A stretch of DNA of 64,000 bases, taken from positions 62,001 through 126,000 of the forward strand of contig JAQBOM010000013.1 of assembly GCA_028288025.1 (NCBI GenBank). Reading direction: 5' to 3'. The position numbers and the translations under genes are program-made. Under the pieces are notes generated by a model. The model saw nothing but the letters and a program-made list of their open reading frames with translations, made no database searches and was not told the DNA's origin. Shown here piece after piece: positions 25,052 through 34,227 of this stretch; the first letter of the stretch is position 1, and each line of letters begins with the position of its first letter. The stretch is from Mucilaginibacter sp. Its GTDB lineage: Bacteria; Bacteroidota; Bacteroidia; Sphingobacteriales; Sphingobacteriaceae.

Positions 25052-25798
25052 TTATTTAAAATAGTTAACCAACGTACCGATTAATTCCTTTATGTAAAAA
25101 TCCCACGTCCATAAAACATCGGCCTTTGGAATAAATGAATCAGGACTTATTTTGCCATTGCCGGCCATATAATTACAGGGGTAGGGGATCATCTCCAACT
25201 TTGCTTTCTTAAAAATACCTAACGAACGCCGCAGGTGAAACGCAGAGGTCACCAGCAAATAAGGCGGCGAAAGATGGCGGGCCTCTATAAGGGTTTTTGA
25301 AAAAGCGGCATTTTCAAGGGTATTACGGCTTTTATTCTCAATCAGCACGCAACTATCCGGAACTTTAAACGCCTTCAATTGGGTTTTAACCCAGTCGGCC
25401 TCTGCAAATTTATCGTGCAATAAATTGCCGTTGCCGCTTGTGATCAGGATGTGTGAGGCTTTGCCCGTAACAATTAATTTTAATCCCTCTATAAATCTGT
25501 CTGCAGCCACATTAAAAACCCCATTCCCATTTGCATCTTCTCCGGTAAAGCCGCCAAGCACAATTACACAGCTGTATGAACCCGATTTTTTTAACGGAAC
25601 AGGAGCAATATCCCACCGCTTTGCGAATTGGTCTAATAAAAACGGGTTCGAAAATATTAAGGATAAGACAGCCGTGGTAATTAAAAGCCTGCGTTTAAGA
25701 ACTGGCTTTTTAATAAGAATAGCCGCGATTAAAAACCCTAATATCCAAGTAAACGGATAAATAAAGATAATCAGCAGCTTCGAAAAAATAAAAAACAT
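25052..25798 (-). CDS. YdcF/SanA-like family protein (DUF218)
   Basis: 248 aa from the ATG at 25798 (MFFIFSKLLIIFIYPF); the track start lies inside the preceding gene and adds 62 unlikely residues. Two N-terminal TM segments (~3-22, ~33-50) are followed by the DUF218 domain: SCVIVLGGFTGEDANGNGVFNVAADRF, HILITSGNGN, ENKSRNTLENAAFSKTLI, YLLVTSAFHLRRSLGIFKKA. This family has a nucleotide-binding Rossmann-like fold and is tied to envelope integrity. It is the last gene of the BlaI/M56-type operon region on the minus strand, with 133 bp before it. Confidence 0.88.
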   Translation of the reverse strand: MFFIFSKLLIIFIYPFTWILGFLIAAILIKKPVLKRRLLITTAVLSLIFSNPFLLDQFAKRWDIAPVPLKKSGSYSCVIVLGGFTGEDANGNGVFNVAADRFIEGLKLIVTGKASHILITSGNGNLLHDKFAEADWVKTQLKAFKVPDSCVLIENKSRNTLENAAFSKTLIEARHLSPPYLLVTSAFHLRRSLGIFKKAKLEMIPYPCNYMAGNGKISPDSFIPKADVLWTWDFYIKELIGTLVNYFK

Positions 25799-25931
25799 AT
25801 AAGGCCTATTTGCAGTAAAAATACTTTTTTCCGTGATTAATAAGTAGTATACCACAAGTACTGCAAATAAAAAACACCGGCAATTCAAAATAGCCGATGT
25901 TTGCTTAAATAGAATTGATTGATATAATTGG

Positions 25932-26996
25932 TTAGTTGAAACCGGTATCCCTAAGCCGGATGTAATCATCCAGCGTGTGCACATTCATTCCCTTATCTTT
26001 TATCTTTTTGATATACTCTGCGTTTACACCGTGATCGCGCAGCTCGCGGGCTTTATCGAGCGAAACATCGTTAAAACCGAGCGCGTGAATGCTTTTTATA
26101 AATTCTGGATTTACACCATGGTCCTTTAACTCCCGTGCTTTATCAAGCGTGATATCCTTATAACCCATTTGCTGAATGCTGCTGATAAACTGCGGGTTAA
26201 CACCATGATCTCTTAATTCCACCGCCTTGTCCAGCGATATCTTTTCATACCCCATTTTTTGAATGCTGGTTATAAACTCCGGCGTTACACCATGGTCGCG
26301 TAATTCCAGGGCCTTATCTAAAGGAATTTGCTCATGATAACCCATTTGGCGAAAACTGTTTACAAACCCCGCGTTCACGCCATGCTCGCGCAGTTCTACA
26401 ATTTTGTCGAGAGACTGGTGCCCGTAATCTTCTGTTTTAAAAAGCGCGAAATAGTCTTCCATCACCTTGCGGTTCAGATCTTGCTGTGCAAGGTCCCTTA
26501 ATTGCTGATTTGAAATACTGGCGTACCCGTTTTCTTTTAAAAATTCAAAGTAACCCTTGTTGATATCTGTAAGGAAAATATCCAGCATCAGTTCTTTATC
26601 CAGGTCCGAATAGCCCCTTTGCTGCAGGTACGATTTAAAAGCAGCATTCTCGGCAAATGTGTAAAACCCATGTCCTTTGCCGCCGGCAAATTCGCCTTTA
26701 AAGTTTATTGTGCCGGCTTCGCGGGTCAGCGCAAATGTTCCCTCGTTTCCGGTTGGCAACATGCCAGTTTCTGTTAACAGGAATGTTCTGCCGGTGTTCC
26801 AGTCTTCCCCGGTAAATTGGATATGAACTTTTTCGCCCGCGATATAGGCAACCCAGGTTCCCGGCACGTGACTGCCGCTGTTACCCGTTCTATGCATATT
26901 TTTAACGGCAACTTTTACATTTGCAGACTGCGCAAGGCTGGATAGTGCTGAAAACAGCACTGCAATAAATAGCCCGGCGATAATATTTTTTTTCAT
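25932..26996 (-). CDS. Secreted 29-residue-repeat protein (sensor paralogue 2)
   Basis: 354 aa from the ATG at 26996, which precedes a signal peptide (NIIAGLFIAVLFSALSSLAQS). A conserved beta domain (~30-110; GTWVAYIAGEKVHIQF, GTFALTREAGTINFKGEF, GHGFYTF) is followed by a helical linker and at least five tandem 29-residue helical repeats of the form GVNPQFISSIQQMGYKDITL / DKARELKDH. Both parts are shared with the M56 sensor and with the 27068 gene, from which it probably arose by duplication. No catalytic motif; the repeats look like a protein- or ligand-binding solenoid in the periplasm. Last recognised repeat gene of the operon. Confidence 0.8.
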   Translation of the reverse strand: MKKNIIAGLFIAVLFSALSSLAQSANVKVAVKNMHRTGNSGSHVPGTWVAYIAGEKVHIQFTGEDWNTGRTFLLTETGMLPTGNEGTFALTREAGTINFKGEFAGGKGHGFYTFAENAAFKSYLQQRGYSDLDKELMLDIFLTDINKGYFEFLKENGYASISNQQLRDLAQQDLNRKVMEDYFALFKTEDYGHQSLDKIVELREHGVNAGFVNSFRQMGYHEQIPLDKALELRDHGVTPEFITSIQKMGYEKISLDKAVELRDHGVNPQFISSIQQMGYKDITLDKARELKDHGVNPEFIKSIHALGFNDVSLDKARELRDHGVNAEYIKKIKDKGMNVHTLDDYIRLRDTGFN

Positions 26997-27003
26997 GACA
27001 TTA

Positions 27004-27064
27004 TTCAAATTAACAGTACTAACAATTAACCTAATCAACTTAATGCAACCCAATCAACCAACCT
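27004..27064. repeat. CCAATCAA-type word run
   Basis: AACCTAATCAAC, GCAACCCAATCAACC words of the family that builds the 17 kb hairpins, filling the gap between two repeat-protein genes. Confidence 0.55.
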
Positions 27065-27067
27065 CAA

Positions 27068-28606
27068 CTATTCACTATCCTTAAATGCATTTTTCAACCG
27101 CATATACTTCCGCAGGTCGTTTGACTTAAATCCTTTCCCCTGCATCGACGCTACATATTCGGGCGTAACGCCGGTTGATTTAAGGCCGGGCAGTTCATTT
27201 AACGGGATGTCGGTAAAGCCAAGCTTTTTGAATCCGTTGATATACTGCGGCGTAATACCCATTGATTTTAGGGGCAGAAGGCTGTGCAACGATATATCCT
27301 TATAGCCTGCTTCTTCAAACCCCCTGATATATTCAGGTGTAATGCCCATCGACTTTAACATGACCAGGTCGTGCGCCGGAATATTTTTATAACCAACAGC
27401 TTCAAAGCTTTTTATATAAGCACCATCGATGTTCGACGATTTCAATGAGATCAGGTCGTGAACCGGGATGTTTTTATAGCCCAGGTCCATGTATTCCTTT
27501 ACAAATTCCGGCGTAATGTTCATCGACTTCATGGCGGTAAGCTGATTGTAGGGAATATTATCATACCCCACTGCCTTAAATGAATTCACATACGCCGCAT
27601 CAATATTCATCGACTTATAGGCTACAAGCTGGTTAGCCGGAGGTAAACCACTCTCGCTATCGTCTTTGCGCAGACCCCTGATATAGTCGCCGGTAATGTG
27701 CTGCGATTTAAAACTTATCAGCTGGTTGAATGAAATATCTTTATACCCTGCATCGCGGATCTCTTTCACATAAGCCGCATCAATCTCCATCGATTTGCCG
27801 GCAACCAGGTGGTTGGGCGAAATATCGTTAAAGCCGTTCTCCTTCCACATTTTTATATAAGGCTCATCAATTTTCATCGACGCCATTGCTATCAGGTTAC
27901 CTCTCGACATATCTTTAAACCCGTTTCGCACCAGCATCTCTACATAGTTCCTTTTAAGGTTCACCACAAAAAAAGCAAACGCATTGCGCTCATCGTCGCC
28001 GGTTATGCCCTGGGTTTTTATATAATCATCAAATGCTTTATCAGCAACGAACTTATAGTGTCCATAACCCAGGTCATCGTCGAACTTGCCTGTAAACGTC
28101 ATGGTTCCGGCCTCTCTTTTTAGTGAGAATTCTCCTTTTTGGCCCCTGGGCAGCGACGGAAATTCGCTCAGCATAAAATCCGAATTGCTCGACCAGTGGT
28201 AGTTTTCATCATCGCTTCTGAATTCGATCATGATCTTATCGCCCTTAATGCTGGCAAACCAGCTCCCTTCATTGCGGTCAATGCCGGTAATATTCACATT
28301 AACGTCGGCGTTAACACCTATATTGATGTTCGGGATAACGATAGACGGTACCACAGCATTAACAACCGGGGTTACATTGGCGCTGACCGTTGAACCCATA
28401 ACCGGGTCAACAATTGCATTTATGGTTGACTTCACAATCGGTTTAACGCGGGTGTTAACCCGGGCATGTACCGCTTGGTTAATGTTGGTTGTTATAACAA
28501 CCGGGGTAACCGTTGCTTGTGCATTGGCGGCCGGATTGTTAAGGCAGCCCAGCAGCGGCACCAGGAAGAAATACTTCCTGAGTGCAGCGATAATTGGTTT
28601 TTTCAT
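27068..28606 (-). CDS. Secreted 29-residue-repeat protein (sensor paralogue 1)
   Basis: 512 aa. The N-terminus (RKYFFLVPLLGCLNNPAANAQ) is a possible lipoprotein signal (LLGC), and its KYFFLVPLLG is identical to the last TM segment of the neighbouring M56 sensor, marking a duplication of the sensor's C-terminal half. A valine/proline-rich low-complexity stretch (~30-95) is followed by the shared beta domain (GSWFASIKGDKIMIEF, SNSDFMLSEFPSLP, FSLKREAGTMTFTGKF, GYGHYKF). The rest is about ten 29-residue helical repeats (MGITPEYIRGFEEAGYKDIS...). Starts 7 nt after the sensor's stop codon, so co-expressed with it. Exported; binding function inferred. Confidence 0.82.
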   Translation of the reverse strand: MKKPIIAALRKYFFLVPLLGCLNNPAANAQATVTPVVITTNINQAVHARVNTRVKPIVKSTINAIVDPVMGSTVSANVTPVVNAVVPSIVIPNINIGVNADVNVNITGIDRNEGSWFASIKGDKIMIEFRSDDENYHWSSNSDFMLSEFPSLPRGQKGEFSLKREAGTMTFTGKFDDDLGYGHYKFVADKAFDDYIKTQGITGDDERNAFAFFVVNLKRNYVEMLVRNGFKDMSRGNLIAMASMKIDEPYIKMWKENGFNDISPNHLVAGKSMEIDAAYVKEIRDAGYKDISFNQLISFKSQHITGDYIRGLRKDDSESGLPPANQLVAYKSMNIDAAYVNSFKAVGYDNIPYNQLTAMKSMNITPEFVKEYMDLGYKNIPVHDLISLKSSNIDGAYIKSFEAVGYKNIPAHDLVMLKSMGITPEYIRGFEEAGYKDISLHSLLPLKSMGITPQYINGFKKLGFTDIPLNELPGLKSTGVTPEYVASMQGKGFKSNDLRKYMRLKNAFKDSE

Positions 28607-28613
28607 AATTGAT

Positions 28614-31094
28614 TTATCTGAATGCGCTTTTTAGTTCAATGTATTTGTTTAGGTCGTCCGACTTAAAGCCCTTTTCTTTCATTTGGGTAACATAATCCGG
28701 GGTAACACCCATCGCTTTTAAGGAGGTGGCCTCGTCAAGCGTGATATTGTTATAACCGATCTTCCTGAAGCCTTCGATGAAATCAGCAGTTATGCCCAAT
28801 GCTTTTAACGATGAGATATGGTCAACCGAAATGTTTTTATAACCGATATCGCGGAAACTCTGGATATACTGCGGGGTGATACCCAGTGCTTTAATGGACG
28901 AAAGCTCATCTATCGGGATGTTTTTAATGCCGGCGCTTTCAAAGCTTTTAGCGTATTCAGGCGTTATCCCGAGTGACTTGATAGAGATCAGGTTGTCAAC
29001 CGAAATATTATGATAGCCGGCAGCTTGTAAACTTTCAATAAATTGAGGTGTCACACCCACCGCTTTCATGCCGCTCAGGTTATCGGCGGAGATATTTTTA
29101 TAGCCCAATGCCGCGAAGCTTTTTACAAACTCAGGGGTAACACCCAGCGATTTTAGCGATACAAGTCCTTCAGCCGGGATGTTTTTATATCCTGCGGCCC
29201 TGAAACCTTCGATATATGCCGGTGTAACGCCAACAGCTTTCATACCGGTTAGGTCGCTCAGTGAAACATTGGTATAACCTGCCTTTTGAATAGCACTAAC
29301 ATAGCTTTCATCCACATTCAGCGCTTTAACCGATACCACGTCATCGGCGGATAATTTATTTGCCGTCTGGCTATTTTTGCCGTTCGTTCCTGCTTTGGTA
29401 TCAGCGCCATGCAGCCCGGCGATATATTTACCGGTAACGCCGGTGGCTTTAAAGCTTACCAGTTGTTCAAAAGTAATATGTGTGTAACCGGCTTTGCGGA
29501 TCTCACTTACATAAGCGCCGTTAATCCCGAGCGCTTTGCCCGATACCAGCTCATCAGGCGTTAAAGTATAGCCCATCTCCTTCCAGAAACGAATGTAGGG
29601 GGCATCAACTTTAAGCGCGCCCATGGCAATCAGTTCATCTTTGGTAAGGTGCTTATAGCCATTGCTTTCCAGCATGGTAATATAATCCTTCCTGATATTG
29701 ATAATAAAAAACGCGAATTCATCCCCTTCTTCAACACCTTTAATACCATAGTTCGCCAATGTGTTTTTAAATTCGGTGCTGGCTTTAAATTTATAGTGGC
29801 CGTAACCCTGGCCGCCGTCAAATTTGCCGTTAAATGTTATCGTACCGGCTTCGCGGGTTAAGGTAAAATCACCTTTTTTATCGCGCGGCAGCGTCGAAAA
29901 TTCGCTCAGCATAAAATCGGAGTTGCTCGACCAGTTATGATCATCCGAATCACTGCGGAACTCAATTTTTACTTTATCATTTTTTATGGTAGCAAACCAG
30001 CTTCCCTCGGTTTCGGTATTATTTGACCAACGCGGATTATTTGAATGGCTTTTTACTTTGGGTTTAACGATCTGCGCATAAACTTGCGGGTCGTTTAGTG
30101 CGCAGGCCAGTATCCCCAGCAATGGCACCAGGAAAAAGTATTTCCACATAATATGGATGTTTGACCGTTTGGAGTTCATCATCAATATCCTTCTTTTTAA
30201 TAACGACTGGTTATAATTTGTGGTAATGCCCAACGATAAATGCGGGGCCGATACCTTTAGCAGGCTCATCTGGTAGCTCGACCGTTCGATCTCCTTATGT
30301 TCAAGCACGGCATCATCGGTTAAAAATTCCAGGTTGCTTTCCACTTCCGTGCGATAGAGCCAGGCAAAAGGGTTAAACCACTGCAGCACCAACACCAGCT
30401 CGGCTATCAAAATATCAAAGCTATGGCCTTGCCGGATGTGAATTTTTTCGTGGAGCAGTATCTGGCTGTAGGTATCCCAGTCATATTTTTCGGGATTGAT
30501 AAAAATGTTATTGCCAAATGAGCATGGCGCTTTATCGCCGGTTAGCTCAATAATGCGGAACTTGCCGTCCCTGATAACCGGTTTGGTATATGCCTGGAAA
30601 AGCAATACCACCAGCTGAAGCAAAAGGTTTAAACCAAATGCGGCAACACCTATCCAATAGATATAGAACAACCATTTGATAACGCGTGGTAATAACGATG
30701 TTGTTGCTGCGGTGGTCGTGGTAGTATTTTTTATGGCTGCTGCCTGAACGATAGTCGCTTGAGCGGCCCTTGCTATGGTATGATTAACTTTTGGCGATGC
30801 ATTGGCTGTTGCGCTTGCTGTAACAGCGGCTTTTATGGCAGCCTGCTTTTGCGTCACCACGTTTTGCGCATAGCTATTAACGGCATCAACCGCTGTATTA
30901 GCCGCAGGGGCGGGGCTTTCCCTGAAAGCCCATTGCTGCGGTATAGGTATAAGTGGCAGGCCAAAGGATAACGCCATGCAAAAAACCAATATCCACCGGT
31001 TTAATTTGTAAAAAGTTTCCTTTTGTAATAATACTTTATAAAACAGCAGGCAAACTGAAATAAGCAGCGCCACGTGCAAAATGTATGGTATCAT
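28614..31094 (-). CDS. BlaR1-like M56 metallopeptidase sensor with C-terminal repeats
   Basis: 826 aa. The N-terminal ~330 residues form the BlaR1/MecR1-type M56 domain: TM helices near 1-55 and 140-175, zinc motif LLHEKIHIRQGH (HExxH) near 215, TDDAVLEH, and a TM segment KYFFLVPLLGILAC near 322. In place of the usual penicillin-binding sensor there is a beta domain (GSWFATIKNDKVKIEF ... GYGHYKF) and about eleven 29-residue helical repeats (GVTPEFVKSFAALGYKNISA). It should sense a periplasmic signal and trigger cleavage of the BlaI-type repressor encoded just upstream (ATGA overlap). The signal is unknown; beta-lactam sensing is not supported by the sensor domain. Confidence 0.9.
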   Translation of the reverse strand: MIPYILHVALLISVCLLFYKVLLQKETFYKLNRWILVFCMALSFGLPLIPIPQQWAFRESPAPAANTAVDAVNSYAQNVVTQKQAAIKAAVTASATANASPKVNHTIARAAQATIVQAAAIKNTTTTTAATTSLLPRVIKWLFYIYWIGVAAFGLNLLLQLVVLLFQAYTKPVIRDGKFRIIELTGDKAPCSFGNNIFINPEKYDWDTYSQILLHEKIHIRQGHSFDILIAELVLVLQWFNPFAWLYRTEVESNLEFLTDDAVLEHKEIERSSYQMSLLKVSAPHLSLGITTNYNQSLLKRRILMMNSKRSNIHIMWKYFFLVPLLGILACALNDPQVYAQIVKPKVKSHSNNPRWSNNTETEGSWFATIKNDKVKIEFRSDSDDHNWSSNSDFMLSEFSTLPRDKKGDFTLTREAGTITFNGKFDGGQGYGHYKFKASTEFKNTLANYGIKGVEEGDEFAFFIINIRKDYITMLESNGYKHLTKDELIAMGALKVDAPYIRFWKEMGYTLTPDELVSGKALGINGAYVSEIRKAGYTHITFEQLVSFKATGVTGKYIAGLHGADTKAGTNGKNSQTANKLSADDVVSVKALNVDESYVSAIQKAGYTNVSLSDLTGMKAVGVTPAYIEGFRAAGYKNIPAEGLVSLKSLGVTPEFVKSFAALGYKNISADNLSGMKAVGVTPQFIESLQAAGYHNISVDNLISIKSLGITPEYAKSFESAGIKNIPIDELSSIKALGITPQYIQSFRDIGYKNISVDHISSLKALGITADFIEGFRKIGYNNITLDEATSLKAMGVTPDYVTQMKEKGFKSDDLNKYIELKSAFR

Positions 31095-31453
31095 TTTTTT
31101 TGTGATTTAATAAGGTTTACTATTTCATTTAATTCCTCTTCCGATATCTTTTGCTCCTTCGCAAAAAACATCAGCATATTGGGGTACGAGCTGTCGAAAT
31201 ATTGGGTTACGATATCTTTCATGGCATGCTGCTGATACAGCGCTTTTGATATGACAGGGTAATAGCGGAAAACGTTACCAACCGCTTCATGTTCAAGGAA
31301 ACCTTTGTCTTCCAAAATCTTTACCATAGTGGCAATGGTATTATAATGCGGCTTCGGATCGGGCATTTCGTTTATGATCTCTTTGATAAATGCATGCCCC
31401 AGTTGCCACATAGCCTGCATTATTTGTTCTTCCCTTTTAGCCAGTTTTTGCAT
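31091..31453 (-). CDS. BlaI/MecI/CopY-type repressor
   Basis: 120 aa, the usual size of this family. A winged helix (~5-75: LAKREEQIMQAMWQLGHAFIKEIINEM, HYNTIATMVKILEDKGFLEHEAVGNVFRYYPVISK) and a C-terminal helical dimer region (MLMFFAKEQKISEEELNEIVNLIK). Family members dimerise on palindromic operators and are inactivated by their M56 partner; the partner here overlaps by four bases. Two identical dyads upstream (ACTAATnnATTAGT) are the likely autoregulatory operators. ATG at 31453 is the natural start. Confidence 0.95.
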   Translation of the reverse strand: MQKLAKREEQIMQAMWQLGHAFIKEIINEMPDPKPHYNTIATMVKILEDKGFLEHEAVGNVFRYYPVISKALYQQHAMKDIVTQYFDSSYPNMLMFFAKEQKISEEELNEIVNLIKSQKK

Positions 31454-31480
31454 AACGATCTATAATTTTTATAAAGTTGC

Positions 31481-31516
31481 TACTAATAAATTAGTATTAC
31501 AACTAATCGATTAGTA
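31481..31516 (-). promoter_or_regulatory. Tandem operator dyads for the BlaI-type repressor
   Basis: ACTAATAAATTAGT (31482-31495) and ACTAATCGATTAGT (31502-31515) are two perfect dyads with the same arms and a 2-bp spacer. Their centres lie exactly 20 bp apart, two turns on one DNA face, and 28 bp upstream of the repressor start. Confidence 0.75.
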
Positions 31517-31704
31517 TTTGCAGCAATATCGGTATAACATGTTGATTTTCAGTCAGAAAAAATTATCATTGCCCGCGTTCAGGATCAGGTGCGGCTAAAC
31601 AACCTGATGCGCGATTAGGAAAGGAGGTATAATTTAATGGCGGTTATAGCCGCAAAATATGCGTTTATGCTTGATTGGAGATATGCATAGGGAGTAGTAG
31701 TTTA

Positions 31705-31887
31705 TTATAGCTTTTTCTTTTGCTCCTGTTTTTTTACGGCTTTTCGCAGCTTTGTTTCTGCTTTTTTCACCTCATCCTTTTCGCTAAGCGGAAAGTCTGA
31801 TTTAAGCCGCGTGCTTTCACTGTCCGGTAAGCGTGTGCCTTCTTTTTTACCCTCGTTTGAATTATCTATTCCTGTAATCGCGTTCAT
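31705..31887 (-). CDS. Small charged hypothetical protein, 60 aa
   Basis: 60 aa, unrecognised: a polar N-terminal half (DNSNEGKKEGTRLPDSESTRL) and a Lys/Glu-rich coiled-coil-like C-terminal half (KDEVKKAETKLRKAVKKQEQKKKL). No hydrophobic segment, so probably cytosolic and intrinsically disordered. It stands alone between the repressor operators and the galactosidase. The even charge pattern and ATG start make it plausible, but a small ORF of this composition could also be spurious. Confidence 0.4.
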   Translation of the reverse strand: MNAITGIDNSNEGKKEGTRLPDSESTRLKSDFPLSEKDEVKKAETKLRKAVKKQEQKKKL

Positions 31888-31954
31888 GATATGGAGTTCT
31901 TATTGGTTAAACTGTTCATAAACGTATATGTTTCGATTTAGGCGACAATCGGCG

Positions 31955-33172
31955 TTATTTTGTCAGCCTCAGCACCACTACATCATCCGGCGCTATAGAT
32001 TGTTTAAAGGCTTTGCCGGTAGTGCCGGCATCCTTTTTCGTCCATACATCCCGGAGCTTATAAGTGGTTTGGTTAAAGTCGATATTGATCTTTGATATAT
32101 CCTCGGTTATAGCATGGTCCTTCCAGTCATAATTTATCATCTGCGTGCGTTTTGAACGGTTTAAAAAGCAAACAGCCAATTCATTATTCGCCAATGGCTT
32201 TACAAATATCTCCAGCCCGTCGAATGAGTAATATTTAAAACATTCAATACCCAGCGGGTCCTGGTCAATGGCTATCATTTCTTTATTCGTAAGTATCCCT
32301 GTAATTTGCGCCGGCATTTTGCGCAGATCGTTACCGGCCATTAGGGGCGCCGCCAGCATGCACCACAGTGAAAAGTGTGCTTTATCCTGGGTGTAGGTCA
32401 TCCCGTTACCAACTTCCAGCATATCCGGGTCGTTCCAATGGCCCGGGCCCGCATATTGCCTGATGCTGTCCTGACGGTCCAGTATGTTGAGCACGCTTAA
32501 AGGCGTCCAGCCATTCCTGGTTACAGGTTTATCAAATGCAACGCCTATATCCCCGGTGCTGCGCCATAATTGACCAACGTTTTTAGCCCATCGCCACGGT
32601 TGATGTTCCCCCCACTCGCACAGGCTGAATATCATAGGCCTGCCCGCCGCGCGGATAGCCTTGCTCATCATTGCGTAAGCTTCACGGGCATTTATGCCCG
32701 CGGTATTGCACCAGTCAAATTTCAGGTAATCAACATCCCACGAAGCATATAAGCGCGCGTCCTGGTATTCGTAGCCGCGGGTGCCCGGATAACCAGCACA
32801 TGTTTTTGTTCCGGCGCAGTTGTAAATGCCAAATTTTAATCCTTTTGAATGCACATAGTCGGCAAAGGCTTTCATCCCGTGCGGAAACTTTTTAGGGTCG
32901 GCTACCAGGTTGCCGTCCTTGTCTCTTTCCATCGCCATCCAGCCATCGTCTAAAACAAAATAAGTATATCCCGCATCCCGCATGCCCGATGACACATAGG
33001 CATCCACCATGCCCTTAAGCAAAGGTTCGTCAATATGGGTTTGAAAAATGTTCCAGCTATTCCAGCCCATGGGCGGGGTTTGAGCCAGTTCTTCGAATTT
33101 TTGCGCAAATAAAGTTGTGCACACGGCAATATTGATCGCGAATGCAAATAGGAAGCGGTTCAAAGATTTCAT
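31955..33172 (-). CDS. Glycoside hydrolase family 27, alpha-galactosidase
   Basis: 405 aa with signal peptide (FLFAFAINIAVCTTLFAQ), so periplasmic or exported. The GH27 (beta/alpha)8 barrel is evident: TPPMGWNSWN at residue ~33, YTYFVLDDGWM, GLKFGIYNCAGTKTCAGYPG, the nucleophile Asp in YLKFDWCN (~residue 153) and the acid/base Asp in LWRSTGDIG (~209). A C-terminal beta-sandwich follows (~310-405; ELAVCFLNRSKRTQ). Removes terminal alpha-galactose from oligosaccharides or polysaccharides. No SusC/SusD genes are nearby, so it is not within a visible polysaccharide locus. Confidence 0.94.
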   Translation of the reverse strand: MKSLNRFLFAFAINIAVCTTLFAQKFEELAQTPPMGWNSWNIFQTHIDEPLLKGMVDAYVSSGMRDAGYTYFVLDDGWMAMERDKDGNLVADPKKFPHGMKAFADYVHSKGLKFGIYNCAGTKTCAGYPGTRGYEYQDARLYASWDVDYLKFDWCNTAGINAREAYAMMSKAIRAAGRPMIFSLCEWGEHQPWRWAKNVGQLWRSTGDIGVAFDKPVTRNGWTPLSVLNILDRQDSIRQYAGPGHWNDPDMLEVGNGMTYTQDKAHFSLWCMLAAPLMAGNDLRKMPAQITGILTNKEMIAIDQDPLGIECFKYYSFDGLEIFVKPLANNELAVCFLNRSKRTQMINYDWKDHAITEDISKINIDFNQTTYKLRDVWTKKDAGTTGKAFKQSIAPDDVVVLRLTK

Positions 33173-33401
33173 TTTTACGGTTTATTCTGTGGGATATAAA
33201 AACTAAATCTAAAGATAATTTATCTTTTATCTGCAACTATAATATGCGGCATTGCTTTATTTGAATTTGAAAATATGGCCGCCTGCAACGACAAAATTTG
33301 TGGTAAATTGCTTAGGCCCGCTATAAATGACAAACATCTTACCAAGTTTTTTGTAGTAAGCACATCATTATGTTACAGAAGTAAATACCTTTATCGGATT
33401 A

Positions 33402-34211
33402 ATGAGTAAAACAAATACCACATCACTACCTGAAGAAAAGACCGGCGTTTCACTTAAAGAACGCCTGGCAGAATTTTTCGCCGATCTTTATAAGGTTCAC
33501 TTGTTTGTGCTCCGGTTTTTTAAAGAAGCGTTTGTGCCGCCGTTTGAATTTAGGGAAATTGTGCGGCAGTGTTTTGAAGTAGGGGTGCGCTCATTCACAC
33601 TCATCACGGTAACAGGATTTATCGTAGGACTTATATTTACCAAACAATCGCGGCCCTCACTTTCGGAATTCGGCGCCACCTCATGGCTGCCATCATTGGT
33701 GTCAATTGCCATTATGCGCGCGCTGGCGCCGCTCGTTACCGCGCTCATTGCATCGGGCAAAGTAGGCTCAAGCATAGGCGCCGAACTGGGCTCAATGCGC
33801 GTGACGGAACAAATTGATGCGATGGAGGTTTCGGGTACCAAGCCGTTTAAATATTTGGTTTGCACCCGGGTAATCGCAACCACAATTACTATTCCTGTTT
33901 TAGCCAGCTACACCGCATTTATTGCTTTACTCGGCGGCTATTTAAACGTGAGCATGAATGAAGGTACCAGCTACACCACTTTTATGGAGCAGGTTTTTGA
34001 GCCGCTTACGTTTCTCGATTTTACCGCGTCGTTAATAAAATCTATCGTTTTTGGTTTTACGATCGGAATTGTGGGCTGTTACCAGGGATATTATTCGACC
34101 AAAGGTACCGAGGGGGTGGGTAAGGCAGCCAATGGCGCAGTAGTTACCGCGATGTTTATCGTATTTATAGAAGAGATTATTATCGTGCAGATTATCGGTA
34201 ACTTCCGCTGA
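33402..34211 (+). CDS. mlaE: MlaE-type ABC permease (lipid transport)
   Basis: 269 aa integral membrane permease of the MlaE/YrbE family. A cytosolic N-terminal helix (~25-60) is followed by about five TM segments, with signature regions FTLITVTGFIVGLIF, APLVTALIASGKVGSSIGAELGSMRVTEQIDAMEVSG and FGFTIGIVGCYQGYYSTKGTEGVGKAANGAVV. It forms the inner-membrane channel of the MCE transporter moving phospholipids between membranes. First gene of mlaE-mlaF-mlaD; 16 bp separate it from mlaF. Confidence 0.95.
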   Translation: MSKTNTTSLPEEKTGVSLKERLAEFFADLYKVHLFVLRFFKEAFVPPFEFREIVRQCFEVGVRSFTLITVTGFIVGLIFTKQSRPSLSEFGATSWLPSLVSIAIMRALAPLVTALIASGKVGSSIGAELGSMRVTEQIDAMEVSGTKPFKYLVCTRVIATTITIPVLASYTAFIALLGGYLNVSMNEGTSYTTFMEQVFEPLTFLDFTASLIKSIVFGFTIGIVGCYQGYYSTKGTEGVGKAANGAVVTAMFIVFIEEIIIVQIIGNFR

Positions 34212-34227
34212 TTTGAGGTAAAAAATT

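Noticed and set aside
28614-31094. M56 sensor as a true beta-lactam receptor
   Set aside because: No penicillin-binding SxxK/SxN/KTG domain; the C-terminal part is a repeat solenoid.
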